A stretch of 49,176 nucleotides of DNA from positions 1 through 49,176 of the forward strand of contig JAHHHT010000049.1 of the NCBI GenBank assembly GCA_019359235.1, given 5' to 3'. Positions 1 through 7,359 of the stretch are shown piece after piece. Source of the stretch: Oscillatoria princeps RMCB-10. GTDB lineage: Bacteria > Cyanobacteriota > Cyanobacteriia > Cyanobacteriales > Oscillatoriaceae. The position numbers and the translations under genes are program-made. Below the pieces are notes generated by a model, which worked only from the letters and a program-made list of their open reading frames with translations, was not told the origin of the DNA and did no database searches. Each line of letters opens with the position of its first letter. The first letter of the stretch is position 1.

Positions 1-240
1 GGGATTGTGTCCCATCGCTGTCTGCTGCTGGCGCTGGACTCACCTGTGGGGATTGTGTCCCATCGCTGTCTGCTGCTGGCGCTGGACTCACCTGTGGGGA
101 TTGTGTCCCATCGCTGTCTGCTGCTGGCGCTGGACTCACCTGTGGGGATTGTGTCCCATCGCTGTCTGCTGCTGGCGCTGGACTCACCTGTAGGGATTGT
201 GTCCCATCGCTGTCTGCTGCTGGCGCTGGACTCACCTGTG
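1..240. repeat. 48-bp tandem repeat, five copies, in frame
   Basis: Five head-to-tail 48-bp units, essentially identical (one base differs near 192), continuing off the left edge. The length is a multiple of three, so on the minus strand it encodes a 16-residue Pro/Ala/Ser repeat. Near-identity suggests recent expansion or ongoing homogenisation. Confidence 0.95.
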
Positions 241-1279
241 GTGGTTTAACCGGCTCCTCAGTTGTGCCACCTTCTGCACTCCCGACTTCCGGTTTTATCC
301 GCTCGTCAACTATGACAGCTTGCAGTGTACCAGGTGTCGGTTCGGCTCCGGGCTCCTCTGTGATAGCCATTTCGAGGGTGATATATCCGGGAGCGGCTGG
401 GTCTTCAACTATGTCAATATCTATATAAGCGGGTGCCGAGGACAGCTCAGACTGCTCAGCTGTGTCAGGTTCGGGACTGACAGATACCGGCTCGGCGGGC
501 TTTTCAGCTGTAGCGGATTCGGGAGAGATCTCCTGCAGATTGCCGGTGAGCGCTGTCATTCCAGTAGTGTCCTGCACTTGGAAATTTATCTCGCTGTCAC
601 CGACTTCGCTGCTGATATTCACCGGCTCTGTTTCGGATGTCAGTGGATTTTGCTCTGGTGCCGGTGCTGTTTCGAGTTCGGTTGAGGGGGGTGGCGTTTG
701 GGATTCTGATGCCGGGGCGACTTGGGGGTTGCTGGCACTGTCTGCTGTTCCAGTGCTGTCGCTGGCGCTACCGGCATCTGGGGAAACTGTCTGATTGTCG
801 CCGGTTATCGGATCTTTGCTCTGAGTGGTTTGTGAATCGGCTGATGCAATAGAGGAGTCTGTTAGCGGGGATTCTGCGAGTGCCGGTGCGGTGCCCTCAT
901 CTAGCGCTGTGCCGGTGAGCGGATCTGCTGAGTTAGATGTGTCTGGGGTGCTGCCGGCATCTCCTGAACTGACGAGCACAGTATAGTTTTCTTCGCCCTT
1001 TGTTGTGGGGACGCTGATCTGATACTCTCCCGGGGCAATACTGGGTAAGTTCAGCCATGACGGCAAAATCCCCAGGGATTCGGCACTGAAGAGTAGGGTG
1101 TCGTTGCTGTCGAACACCTGCACCTGGGGATTGGCGAGGGGGTCGCCCGTAGAGGGCGCAGAAGTTGCCGGTGTGCTGGGGCTGAGGTTGAAGAGGTCGT
1201 CTAGTCCGGCACCCCCCAACAAACCCGCATACATTGAGATCCCGCTCAAAAGGTCAAGATTAAGATTTAGCTCCGGCAT
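1..1279 (-). CDS. Large secreted repeat protein, N-terminal part (runs off left edge)
   Basis: An open frame on the minus strand starts at ATG 1279-1277, preceded by AGGG five bases upstream, and has no stop before base 1. The first ~110 residues (MPELNLNLDLLSG...) align by eye with the N-terminus of the giant gene at 24711, including 'GGAGLDDLF' versus 'GTGDLDDLY' and a 'GEYQISVP' strand, a bacterial pre-peptidase C-terminal (PPC)-like beta domain. A Ser/Thr/Pro/Glu-rich linker follows, then five 16-residue repeats (PQVSPAPAADSDGTQS) reach the window edge. No classical signal peptide is visible. Probably a second giant exported or surface protein; the rest lies outside the window. No function can be assigned. 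Confidence 0.8.
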   Translation of the reverse strand, partial: MPELNLNLDLLSGISMYAGLLGGAGLDDLFNLSPSTPATSAPSTGDPLANPQVQVFDSNDTLLFSAESLGILPSWLNLPSIAPGEYQISVPTTKGEENYTVLVSSGDAGSTPDTSNSADPLTGTALDEGTAPALAESPLTDSSIASADSQTTQSKDPITGDNQTVSPDAGSASDSTGTADSASNPQVAPASESQTPPPSTELETAPAPEQNPLTSETEPVNISSEVGDSEINFQVQDTTGMTALTGNLQEISPESATAEKPAEPVSVSPEPDTAEQSELSSAPAYIDIDIVEDPAAPGYITLEMAITEEPGAEPTPGTLQAVIVDERIKPEVGSAEGGTTEEPVKPPQVSPAPAADSDGTQSLQVSPAPAADSDGTQSPQVSPAPAADSDGTQSPQVSPAPAADSDGTQSPQVSPAPAADSDGTQS

Positions 1280-1329
1280 ACGCACCCTTTCCCTTTCACT
1301 CTAAGCTGGCAAGTAGGGGTGAGTGGCCA
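1280..1329 (-). promoter_or_regulatory. 5' leader shared with the giant gene
   Basis: Read on the minus strand, the ~50 bases from TGGCCACT to the start codon match the 44 bases upstream of the giant gene (24712-24755) at most positions: TGGCCACT, CCCC.ACTTG, AGCT, GAAAGGGTG, then ATG. The conservation includes the Shine-Dalgarno AGGG. It may be a shared translational or transcriptional control region, or simply duplicated with the N-terminus. Confidence 0.55.
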
Positions 1330-1805
1330 TAACCTGGGTGTTCAGACGCGACATGTCGCGTCTCTACGCGGGTGCCGGATGGAACGCGGCTCCCACGAGC
1401 GCCAAGTGGCGTGAACACTTCCAGCAGGAACTGTTTGAGGCTATCTCACAGTTTCCTGGCCAAACTCTCACCCTCGTGACTCTTTCGCATGAATCAAGTC
1501 TACTCAGGCCGGCGGGCGCTGTCAAGATATCGGATGTAAATTTTTTTTACATTCTCACACGAGTACGGAGCCTGCTGGGGGTGGGCCAATCGGTTTTCTG
1601 GGTGCCTGCCGGATGGGCCACGGGTGCCGGACGAGCCAGGGGTGCCGGCACGGGGGTAGGGCCGGCCCCTACAATATTACCATACCACAATGCGGCTAGG
1701 TTGCATAAGTAGAGCAACTAGCCACTGGAAAGGGGTCAAGAATGCCAAATTACCCTGAAAATAGTGTATCATGAATTATCAAGAGTTTTCACGGAGGTAA
1801 GGGTC
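1330..1805. other. Intergenic region with palindromes
   Basis: No convincing gene. A long plus-strand frame (1323-1712) has no Shine-Dalgarno and its end runs through dispersed GCCGG-rich repeat sequence. It holds the hairpin GACGCGACATGTCGCGTCTC (1347-1366; a related copy at 48585-48610) and a 19-bp palindrome, ATGTAAA-N5-TTTACAT (1534-1552), that could be a regulator site. GGAGGT at 1793-1798 serves the next gene. Confidence 0.5.
1534..1552. promoter_or_regulatory. Palindromic candidate operator ATGTAAA-N5-TTTACAT
   Basis: Perfect 7-bp inverted repeat with a T5 spacer in otherwise GC-rich sequence, between divergently transcribed genes. The inner spacing is GTA-N9-TAC, one base too wide for a standard NtcA site. 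No regulator is assigned. Confidence 0.25.
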
Positions 1806-2504
1806 ATGCTTTCTCAACTGGAATCTCCGGCTCAGGCGGATATAATTTACCCAGAAAGCGACGGCAACCCTATGGCAGACAATACCAAGCAGTTTCGCTG
1901 GATTATGGTTATCTATTATAATTTGGAGTGGCTGTTTGCCGGCGACCCAAATGTGTTTGTGGCTGGGGACTTGCTGTGGTATGCTGTGGAGGGGAATAAT
2001 AAGCTCCGTCAGGCTCCGGATGTGATGGTGGTCTTTGGCCGGCCCAAGGGGGACAGGGGCTGTTACATGCAGTGGAAGGAGGGCAATATCGCCCCGCAAG
2101 TGGTGTTTGAAATCCTTTCTCCTGGCAACAGGCAGACGGAGATGAATAAGAAGCTGGTGTTTTACAACCGGTACGGTGTGGGGGAGTATTATCTGTATGA
2201 CCCGGATAAGAATGATTTTAGTGGCTGGTTGCGCTCTGAGGGCGGCTTGGATGTGATTGAGATGGGGGATAATTGGGTCAGCCCCCGGCTGGGAATTCGC
2301 TTTGACCTGTCTGGGGAAGAGCTGCAGATTTACCGTCCTAATGGAGAGCCATTTGCCAGCTATCTGGATATTCAAACCCGTCTGGAGGAGACGCAGCAAC
2401 TGTTGGAGCAGGAACGCCAGCGGGCTGAGCGGGAGCGCCAGCGAGCTGAGCGTTTAGCGGAGCGGCTGCGTGCGGCGGGGATTGATCCGGAGCAAGTTGA
2501 TTGA
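1806..2504 (+). CDS. Uma2 family endonuclease-like protein
   Basis: 232 residues. ATG 1806 is chosen because GGAGGT lies at 1793-1798; an upstream GTG (1764) in the same frame lacks this. The core has the Uma2/DUF820 pattern of the PD-(D/E)XK fold: 'VFVAGDLLWY', 'APDVMVVFG' with the conserved Asp, and 'VFEILSPGNR' with the conserved Glu, followed by 'YLYDP'. The last ~45 residues are a charged Glu/Arg/Gln coiled coil, a common tail in cyanobacterial members. These proteins are numerous in cyanobacteria and their role is unsettled; nuclease activity is only inferred from the fold. It opens a run of toxin-antitoxin genes. Confidence 0.85.
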   Translation: MLSQLESPAQADIIYPESDGNPMADNTKQFRWIMVIYYNLEWLFAGDPNVFVAGDLLWYAVEGNNKLRQAPDVMVVFGRPKGDRGCYMQWKEGNIAPQVVFEILSPGNRQTEMNKKLVFYNRYGVGEYYLYDPDKNDFSGWLRSEGGLDVIEMGDNWVSPRLGIRFDLSGEELQIYRPNGEPFASYLDIQTRLEETQQLLEQERQRAERERQRAERLAERLRAAGIDPEQVD

Positions 2505-2576
2505 GACTGATTGCAATGTGGGAAATAGGGGCGAACGGGCGTTCGCCCCCCACACGGGGTGGCAATCGCCATGCCA

Positions 2577-2666
2577 AACCGGCACGCTCGGTAAGGATTG
2601 CTCCTGTCACAGGGGGAGGGCGCTCTCGCCTCCGGGGTGCCGGTGGCAATACCGGCACCCTGCGCC
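2577..2666. repeat. 90-bp dispersed repeat, left copy
   Basis: From AACCGGCACGCTCGGTA to ACCGGCACCCTGCGCC. A copy in the same orientation, with only scattered mismatches, lies at 3498-3587. The two bracket the minus-strand DUF433/DUF5615 pair. Confidence 0.85.
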
Positions 2667-2700
2667 TGCGTGCATATTTTTACATTCTGACTGAGAAAAA

Positions 2701-3081
2701 TTATTCTCTGGCAGGTGGGATAAGGGGAAGAATTCTGACTCTGGAACGGGTCATGTCTATGGTAATTAAAGCGCCCGCTTCAAGTTCTGACTCAAAACGA
2801 CGCAGCGCTTCAATAACTGTGTTTTCTATACTGGCAGGCAGTATGTCTTGAGTGCGAACTTGAAGCACGCTAGGAGCTTCTGCTTGAGTAGCGACCAACA
2901 GAGAGCCAAAGTCTAAGTCGTGAGTGAAGACCAGATAACCATTCGCTCTGGCCCATTCCATGATTGCTCGGTCTTTGGCTCTAGGGTCGCCGACAGTTGA
3001 CCAATGAATAGATTCAATGCTGTATCTGGCAAACACGTCTACCCAGTCGGGTGAGAGGTTCATGTCAATCAGTATTTTCAT
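2701..3081 (-). CDS. DUF5615 PIN-like toxin
   Basis: 126 residues, starting at ATG 3081, which overlaps the upstream stop in an ATGA. The N-terminus 'MKILIDMNLSPDW' and the later 'VFTHDLDFG' supply the acidic residues of the PIN-like fold (DxNLS near residue 6, THDxDF in the middle), as in DUF5615/Mut7-C-like toxins. Such proteins are thought to be ribonucleases paired with DUF433 proteins. The 4-bp overlap with the DUF433 gene supports a co-translated toxin-antitoxin pair. Targets are unknown. Confidence 0.85.
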   Translation of the reverse strand: MKILIDMNLSPDWVDVFARYSIESIHWSTVGDPRAKDRAIMEWARANGYLVFTHDLDFGSLLVATQAEAPSVLQVRTQDILPASIENTVIEALRRFESELEAGALITIDMTRSRVRILPLIPPARE

Positions 3082-3308
3082 ACTGTATTTAAGGGAAGTT
3101 CTACTTCTTCTACTCGCCAAGCTGCATAAGCCAGAGCCTCATAAATATCGGCTTCTTCCAGATAAGGATATGCTTTTAGTATGTCAGCTGGCGAGTGCCC
3201 CGATGCCATTAATCCGACAATGGTGCCGGCGGTGACTCGCAATCCCCGGATGCAAGGTTTTCCTCCCATGACTTCGGGATTGATTGTGATTCTAGTCAGT
3301 TGCTTCAT
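3078..3308 (-). CDS. DUF433 antitoxin
   Basis: 76 residues. 'INPEVMGGKPCIRGLRVT' followed by a helical segment with 'GHSPADILKAYPYLEEADIYEAL' is the DUF433 signature, a small winged-helix-like antitoxin family. It lies first in a two-gene minus-strand operon and its stop overlaps the start of the DUF5615 toxin. It probably neutralises the toxin and may bind its own promoter; both statements rest on family knowledge. Confidence 0.87.
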   Translation of the reverse strand: MKQLTRITINPEVMGGKPCIRGLRVTAGTIVGLMASGHSPADILKAYPYLEEADIYEALAYAAWRVEEVELPLNTV

Positions 3309-3497
3309 TGGGAATGTTCTTTTTATTTATTCTCCCATTATACTCCAACCTGTTACTTGGTGGCAACTTTAATAAAATTAAGAGATTCTGAATGGCGGTC
3401 GCCCTCCTCACTCGTCGATAAAGGGGAGCGCCTGTGGGTTTGGGCAGTCCTGCGGTAATGCCGTGGCGGGTGGGGAATTGCAGAGAACGGGGTGTCC

Positions 3498-3587
3498 AAC
3501 CGGCACGCTCGGTAGGGGCTGCTCCTGTCACAGGGCGAGGGCGCTCTCGCCAGCGGGGTGCCGGTGGCAATACCGGCACGCTGCGCC
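3498..3587. repeat. 90-bp dispersed repeat, right copy
   Basis: Same orientation as the copy at 2577-2666, with the same central word CTCCTGTCACAGGG and the same GCCGGTGGCAATACCGGCAC hairpin. Confidence 0.85.
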
Positions 3588-3651
3588 CCCAACCGCACCG
3601 GCAAAGAAGCAGGCATTGAAGCCGGCACTTCCAAGAAATGTCTGACGGGTG

Positions 3652-3679
3652 TTAAACTAAGGCCAAGTCTGGCTATAAT
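3652..3679 (+). promoter_or_regulatory. Candidate promoter of second DUF433/DUF5615 pair
   Basis: A perfect -10 box TATAAT (3674-3679) lies 16 bases after TTAAAC (3652-3657), about 40 bases before the start codon. The -35 match is weak. Confidence 0.4.
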
Positions 3680-3721
3680 AAAGATAAGATAGCCAGACCA
3701 GATGATACAGAGGTGAGGGAA

Positions 3722-4057
3722 GTGCAACTAGAAGATTATTTTGAGGTTTTGTCGCCGGATGACATCCGCATTAAGGGGCACCGCATCGGCATTGACGATG
3801 TGATAGATTATTACCTGGAAGGATATACGCCGGAAGAGATTCTGGCGGAGCTGCCTTCTTTGAATTTGGAGAAGATTTACGCTACCATTACCTACTATTT
3901 GCAAAATCGCGCCGAGATGGATGGTTATATGTTCCGTTTGGCGCGGGAGCGCGAAAAGCGTTACCAAGAATGGGCGGCGGCTGAACCTTCACCTGTGGTG
4001 CAACGCATAAGAGCTTTAAAAGCTGAGCGAGCTAGAGAGCTGGGAAAACATCAGTGA
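3722..4057 (+). CDS. DUF433 antitoxin (second copy)
   Basis: 111 residues from GTG 3722. GAGG at 3710-3713 gives good spacing, and the resulting start (VQLEDYFEVL) fits the family; GTG 3713 in frame is the alternative. 'DDIRIKGHRIGIDDVIDYY' and 'GYTPEEILAELPSLNLEKIYATI' are typical of the longer DUF433 subgroup. The basic, helical C-terminal third is probably the toxin-binding part. The stop overlaps the next gene in GTGA. The sequence differs strongly from the copy at 3078, so this is not a recent duplication. Confidence 0.87.
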   Translation: MQLEDYFEVLSPDDIRIKGHRIGIDDVIDYYLEGYTPEEILAELPSLNLEKIYATITYYLQNRAEMDGYMFRLAREREKRYQEWAAAEPSPVVQRIRALKAERARELGKHQ

Positions 4058-4458
4058 AAGTGCGTTTTTTGCTGGATGAAAATTTACCGCCCCGGCTGAA
4101 AGTTGCTCTATTGCGCCTCAACCCCACGATAGATGTCCTGCGGGTAGGCGATCCGGGGGCACCGGCACTGGGAACGCTTGACCCTGATGTGTTGCGTTAC
4201 CTGGAATTATCCCAAAGGATATTGGTAACAGATAACCGCAAGAGCATGCCAGAGCATTTGAAAGCGCACTGGAGTGCCGGTGGACACATTTGGGGGCTGT
4301 TCTGGTTGCGTCCAGGAATAACGATTGGCAGGTGGGCTGAAGAACTTTTTCTGATTTGGGAAGCGACTGAGGCTGAAGAATGGATAGATAAGCTAGATTG
4401 GATTCCGTTTTATAGTCCCAATGCCGGTGCTGGAAGAGCCGGCAATATGATAGAATAG
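4054..4458 (+). CDS. DUF5615 PIN-like toxin (second copy)
   Basis: 134 residues from GTG 4054, four bases overlapping the antitoxin stop. 'FLLDENLPPRL' and 'ILVTDNRKSMPEH' carry the acidic residues of the PIN-like fold. The C-terminal half is longer than in the 2701 copy and ends in an acidic helix followed by a Gly/Ala tail. Predicted ribonuclease toxin of the pair; the target is unknown. Confidence 0.85.
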   Translation: MKVRFLLDENLPPRLKVALLRLNPTIDVLRVGDPGAPALGTLDPDVLRYLELSQRILVTDNRKSMPEHLKAHWSAGGHIWGLFWLRPGITIGRWAEELFLIWEATEAEEWIDKLDWIPFYSPNAGAGRAGNMIE

Positions 4459-4482
4459 GATTGTCGAGTAAAATTCGCACAA

Positions 4483-4701
4483 ATGACCGGCACACCAGAC
4501 GAACAACCAACAATGGCGGAGGTGATCAAAAAGTTAGATAAGCTATCGAACGAGGTTGACAAGCTATCGACGGATGTCGAAAAATTCAACGAGCGCTTTG
4601 CTAACTACCAGCAAGCGACTCAGTGGGTAGTGCGACTGGCTTTTAGTATGATTGCCGGTGCTACGATTACAATCATTATCAGTTCGGTTCTGCGCCGGTA
4701 A
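4483..4701 (+). CDS. Small coiled-coil membrane protein
   Basis: 72 residues. Residues ~10-45 form a heptad coiled coil ('KKLDKLSNEVDKLSTDVEKF'), and residues ~48-70 form one transmembrane helix ending in Arg-Arg. This layout is common in small cyanobacterial proteins of unknown role. It starts 24 bases after the toxin gene in the same direction and could be co-transcribed. No function assigned. Confidence 0.7.
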   Translation: MTGTPDEQPTMAEVIKKLDKLSNEVDKLSTDVEKFNERFANYQQATQWVVRLAFSMIAGATITIIISSVLRR

Positions 4702-5065
4702 TCTACAGTAGCCGGTCGCTCTATTGTCAAGAGCCTCCCCCTGTAAGGACACGGCACTATCCTCACGGGTGGGGAAGTTAAAGGAGCGAACGATCTCCAG
4801 TTAGGTTGCACAAAAGAAGGGGGTGAGGAGGGCACCGGCGCGGGGATAAAGAAACCGAGGTTTCTCAACAAAGATTTCGCTACGGATGCAAAAGTTATCG
4901 CAGAAAGCCGGTTTCTGGCACCGGCGCGGGATAAAGAAACCGGCTCAGGGGCGCTTTCCGCCACGCCCCGAACCCGGTTTCCGGTTGCAGAAGTGAGGGG
5001 GCGCTCTCTCAATCCTCCTCAGATGGGTTATAATAAATGCTAGATTCAGAAGAGCGAGTTAAAAG
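4702..5065. other. Intergenic, diverged AAACCGGTTT repeat units
   Basis: No gene. 4840-4985 holds one and a half diverged copies of the unit amplified at 5860-6875 ('GGATAAAGAAACCG', 'AAAGATTTCG', 'GCAAAAGTTAT', 'GAAAGCCGGTTTCTG'). A TATAAT box (5029-5034) lies 31 bases before the next start. Confidence 0.6.
5029..5034 (+). promoter_or_regulatory. -10 box TATAAT for UPF0175/DUF3368 pair
   Basis: Perfect TATAAT in GGGTTATAATAAATGC, 31 bases before ATG 5066. No clear -35 hexamer. Confidence 0.4.
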
Positions 5066-5308
5066 ATGGCCATAAATCCAGAAACGGTGAAGGGGATTGC
5101 TTCCGAAATCCAGATATTTGCCAGCAGGGAGCAAAAAGAGAGATTCTTGTTTGTTCTAGGGGCTTTAGTAGCTAGGGTTATTAGCTTAAAGAAAGCAGCG
5201 GAAGTCATGGAAGTAGAACCGGAGTTTTTCTTAAAACTGCTAGAGATAATGGGGGTCGATTTTTCTTATCTGTCCGAAGAAGATGTCGATATCGAAAGGA
5301 CTTGGTGA
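5066..5308 (+). CDS. UPF0175 family antitoxin-like protein
   Basis: 80 residues. The block 'ISLKKAAEVMEVEPEFFLKLL' followed by 'MGVDFSYLSEEDVDIE' is the UPF0175 pattern, a helix-turn-helix-like element and an acidic tail. It lies just before a DUF3368 PIN-like protein, the usual pairing. Likely a DNA-binding antitoxin by family analogy. Confidence 0.8.
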   Translation: MAINPETVKGIASEIQIFASREQKERFLFVLGALVARVISLKKAAEVMEVEPEFFLKLLEIMGVDFSYLSEEDVDIERTW

Positions 5309-5313
5309 TTTGG

Positions 5314-5820
5314 ATGAAGGTAGTTTTTAATTCATCTCCTTTAATTTTTCTGGCTCGCCTGGATTACTTGGCAACATTTGTCGCTGGCGCACCGGCACCG
5401 CAGGAGCATTCTTCAGATGAGTTTTACCTTCCTGAATGTGTGGCCAATGAAATCAGTGCCAAACGGGATGAAGCCGGTGAATACATCCGGCGTTTAATTG
5501 ATGGCGGGAGAATAGAAGTGAGAGCTATTAATCTCGTTTCTTTGGCTAATAGCCTGAATGCGCGTCTTGGCAGGGGAGAGTCAGAGGCGATTGCTCTAGC
5601 AACGGAATTACAAGCAGATTATGTTGTGTTAGATGATTTTGCGGCTAGAAGAGAGGCAATGCGATTGGGGTTGAATGTTAGAGGAACTCTAGCTGTTATT
5701 AGAAAGTTGAAGTCAGAGGGTAAAATTGTCATAGAGAACAGGGATGAACTTTATGAAAGGCTGACCGAGATTAATTTCCGAGTTAAGCGCTCGCTGTTTG
5801 ATGCCATTTTTCAAGATTGA
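5314..5820 (+). CDS. DUF3368 PIN-like toxin
   Basis: 168 residues from ATG 5314, five bases after the previous stop; TTG 5302 in frame would overlap it. 'VFNSSPLIFLARL' at the N-terminus, 'LGRGESEAIALA' in the middle and 'YVVLDDFAARR' match DUF3368, a VapC-like PIN family. The first acidic position of the usual 'DxSPL' motif is Asn here ('FNSSPL'), so catalytic competence is uncertain. Probably the toxin partner of the UPF0175 protein. Confidence 0.8.
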   Translation: MKVVFNSSPLIFLARLDYLATFVAGAPAPQEHSSDEFYLPECVANEISAKRDEAGEYIRRLIDGGRIEVRAINLVSLANSLNARLGRGESEAIALATELQADYVVLDDFAARREAMRLGLNVRGTLAVIRKLKSEGKIVIENRDELYERLTEINFRVKRSLFDAIFQD

Positions 5821-5859
5821 TTGAGTCTGCAAGGTAAGAGAAGGAAAGCGCTCGGATAT

Positions 5860-6875
5860 GCAGATAATAGAAACCGGGTTTCTGAGCAAAGAGTTCGGGG
5901 GAGATGCAAAGGTTATTCCAGAAACCCGGTTTCTGCCTTCGGCACCGGCACCGGCGCGGGGATAAAAAAACCGGGTTTCTGTTTCTGTAGGGGCGGTGCC
6001 CCCGTGCCCGCCCCGAACCCGGTTTCTGCCTTCGGCGCGGGGATAAAGAAACCGGGTTTCTGAGCAAAGATTTCGGGTGAGATGCAAAGGTTATTGCAGA
6101 AAGCCGGTTTCTGCCTTCGGCGCGGGGATAAAGAAACCAGGTTTCTGAGCAAAGATTTCGGGTGAGATGCAAAGGTTATTGCAGAAAGCCGGTTTCTGCC
6201 TTCGGCACCGGCACCGGCACCGGCGCGGGGATAAAGAAACCTGGTTTCTGAGCACAGATTTCGGGTGAGATGCAAAGGTTATTCCAGAAACCCGGTTTCT
6301 GCCTTCGGCACCGGCACCGGCGCGGGGATAAAGAAACCTGGTTTCTGAGCACAGATTTCGGGTGAGATGCAAAGGTTATTCCAGAAACCCGGTTTCTGCC
6401 TTCGGCACCGGCACCGGCGCGGGGATAAAGAAACCGGCTTTCTGAACAAAGATTTCCGCAGAGAGGCAAAAGTTATTGCAGAAAGCCGGTTTCTGCCTTC
6501 GGCACCGGCACCGGCGCGGGGATAAAGAAACCGGGTTTCTCAACAAATATTTCGGGTGAGATGCAAAAGTTATTCCAGAAACCCGGTTTCTGCCTTCGGC
6601 ACCGGCATCGGCGCGGGGATAAAGAAACCTGGTTTCTGAACAAAGATTTCGGGTGAGATGCAAAGGTTATTCCAGAAACCCGGTTTCTGCCTTCGGCACC
6701 GGCACCGGCGCGGGGATAAAGAAACCGGGTTTCTGAGCAAAGATTTAGGTAGAGATGCAAAGGCTATTGCAGAACCCCGGTTTATCGGAGTCGCGCGGGG
6801 ATAAAGAAACCGGGTTTCTGAGCAAAGATTTAGGTAGAGATGCAAAGGCTATTGCAGAAACCCGGTTTCTGGAAT
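5860..6875. repeat. Array of about ten ~97-bp repeats with AAACCGGGTTT palindromes
   Basis: Each unit has AGAAACC(C/G)GGTTTCT, then 'GAGCAAAGATTTCGGGTGAGATGC' with small changes, a second such palindrome, and a (GGCACC)n spacer ending GCGGGGATAAAG. The period runs from 87 to ~99 bp because the GGCACC count varies. The units are free of stops in some minus-strand frames, which gives overlapping spurious open frames. The array directly truncates a signal-peptide gene at 6849-6992. No CRISPR-like spacers: the inter-palindrome sequence is constant. Confidence 0.92.
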
Positions 6876-6992
6876 AAACACTGACTGATTGCACGCCACT
6901 TGCTGTGCTACAACTTTTCCAGCCGGCAAAAAGCCGAACCCAAGAGAGGTTAGCAATCCTATGCCGGTGAGCCAGGAAGATTTATTTTTCAT
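6849..6992 (-). pseudogene. Exported-protein gene truncated by the repeat array
   Basis: ATG 6992 follows GGAG with 7-base spacing on the minus strand and encodes 47 residues. These are a clear signal peptide (MKNKSSW, a Leu/Gly/Phe hydrophobic core, then 'AGKVVAQQ' as a likely cleavage region), followed by 'VACNQSVF'. From there the frame runs into the repeat ('IPETGFLQ') and stops. A real gene start has apparently lost its body to the array. It lies downstream of the giant gene on the same strand. The original product is unknown. Confidence 0.6.
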
Positions 6993-7043
6993 GTTTTGTC
7001 TCCAGATTGAGTTGTTGAGGTTGAAAAGTTTGGCTTTGTTGGA

Positions 7044-7231
7044 TTAGCCGGTGTGAGGAATAATCCCCAGGTTGCGCCACCAAGTTATCTGTTCGGAGAG
7101 TTGGTTGGGGATGACCAAGGTTTCGTTGAAATTCTGGCCATCCGTACCGTGCGTGCCGGTGGTGGTCGAGACTCGCTTGTAAAAGGGAGTGGGAGTTTTT
7201 TGATTTGTTGCAGGATGTTTTGAGAAGACAT
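7044..7231 (-). pseudogene. Small frameshifted ORF just downstream of the giant gene
   Basis: ATG 7231 has a good Shine-Dalgarno (AGGGG, 5-base spacing). The direct frame ends after 48 codons at 7085 with an Arg/Pro/Ser-rich tail. A -1 shift at CCCTTTT (minus strand; 7187-7181) gives a 62-residue product with a more protein-like tail, including 'NFNETLVIPNQLSEQITWW'. Its place, 128 bases after the giant gene's stop, is where polymorphic-toxin immunity genes usually lie. It may be a decayed gene, a sequencing error or programmed frameshifting; the immunity role is a guess from position. Confidence 0.4.
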
Positions 7232-7359
7232 AATCACCCCTGAGTTTGTGATGATATTTTGGGGGCGATGATAGCTTGGGAGGCGCGATCTCTGACCGAG
7301 TAGTTTACGAAAACTACTGTGAGGGTACCGTGTTTACTGTTACAAGTCTTAGCCTCCTT
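7232..7359. other. Spacer between giant gene and downstream remnant
   Basis: 128 bases. No strong terminator hairpin was seen, so read-through into the small ORF is possible. Confidence 0.4.

Larger units (their letters stand above)
3309..3721. other. Intergenic region between divergent toxin-antitoxin operons
   Basis: No gene. It contains the promoter side of the minus-strand pair (A/T-rich 3310-3400), the right copy of the 90-bp repeat (3498-3587) and the promoter of the plus-strand pair (about 3652-3679). Confidence 0.6.

Noticed and set aside
1536-1550. NtcA-type site GTA-N8-TAC.
   Set aside because: The spacing is nine bases, not eight, and the flanking genes suggest no nitrogen control.
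1323-1712. 129-codon plus-strand frame between the left gene and the Uma2 gene.
   Set aside because: No Shine-Dalgarno, crosses a palindromic repeat and GCCGG-rich repeat sequence, and the product resembles no family.
5314-5820. DUF3368 gene as a confirmed active nuclease.
   Set aside because: The first acidic residue of the PIN motif is Asn, so activity was not claimed.
5860-6875. Repeat array considered as CRISPR.
   Set aside because: The sequence between palindromes is the same in every unit, so there are no spacers.
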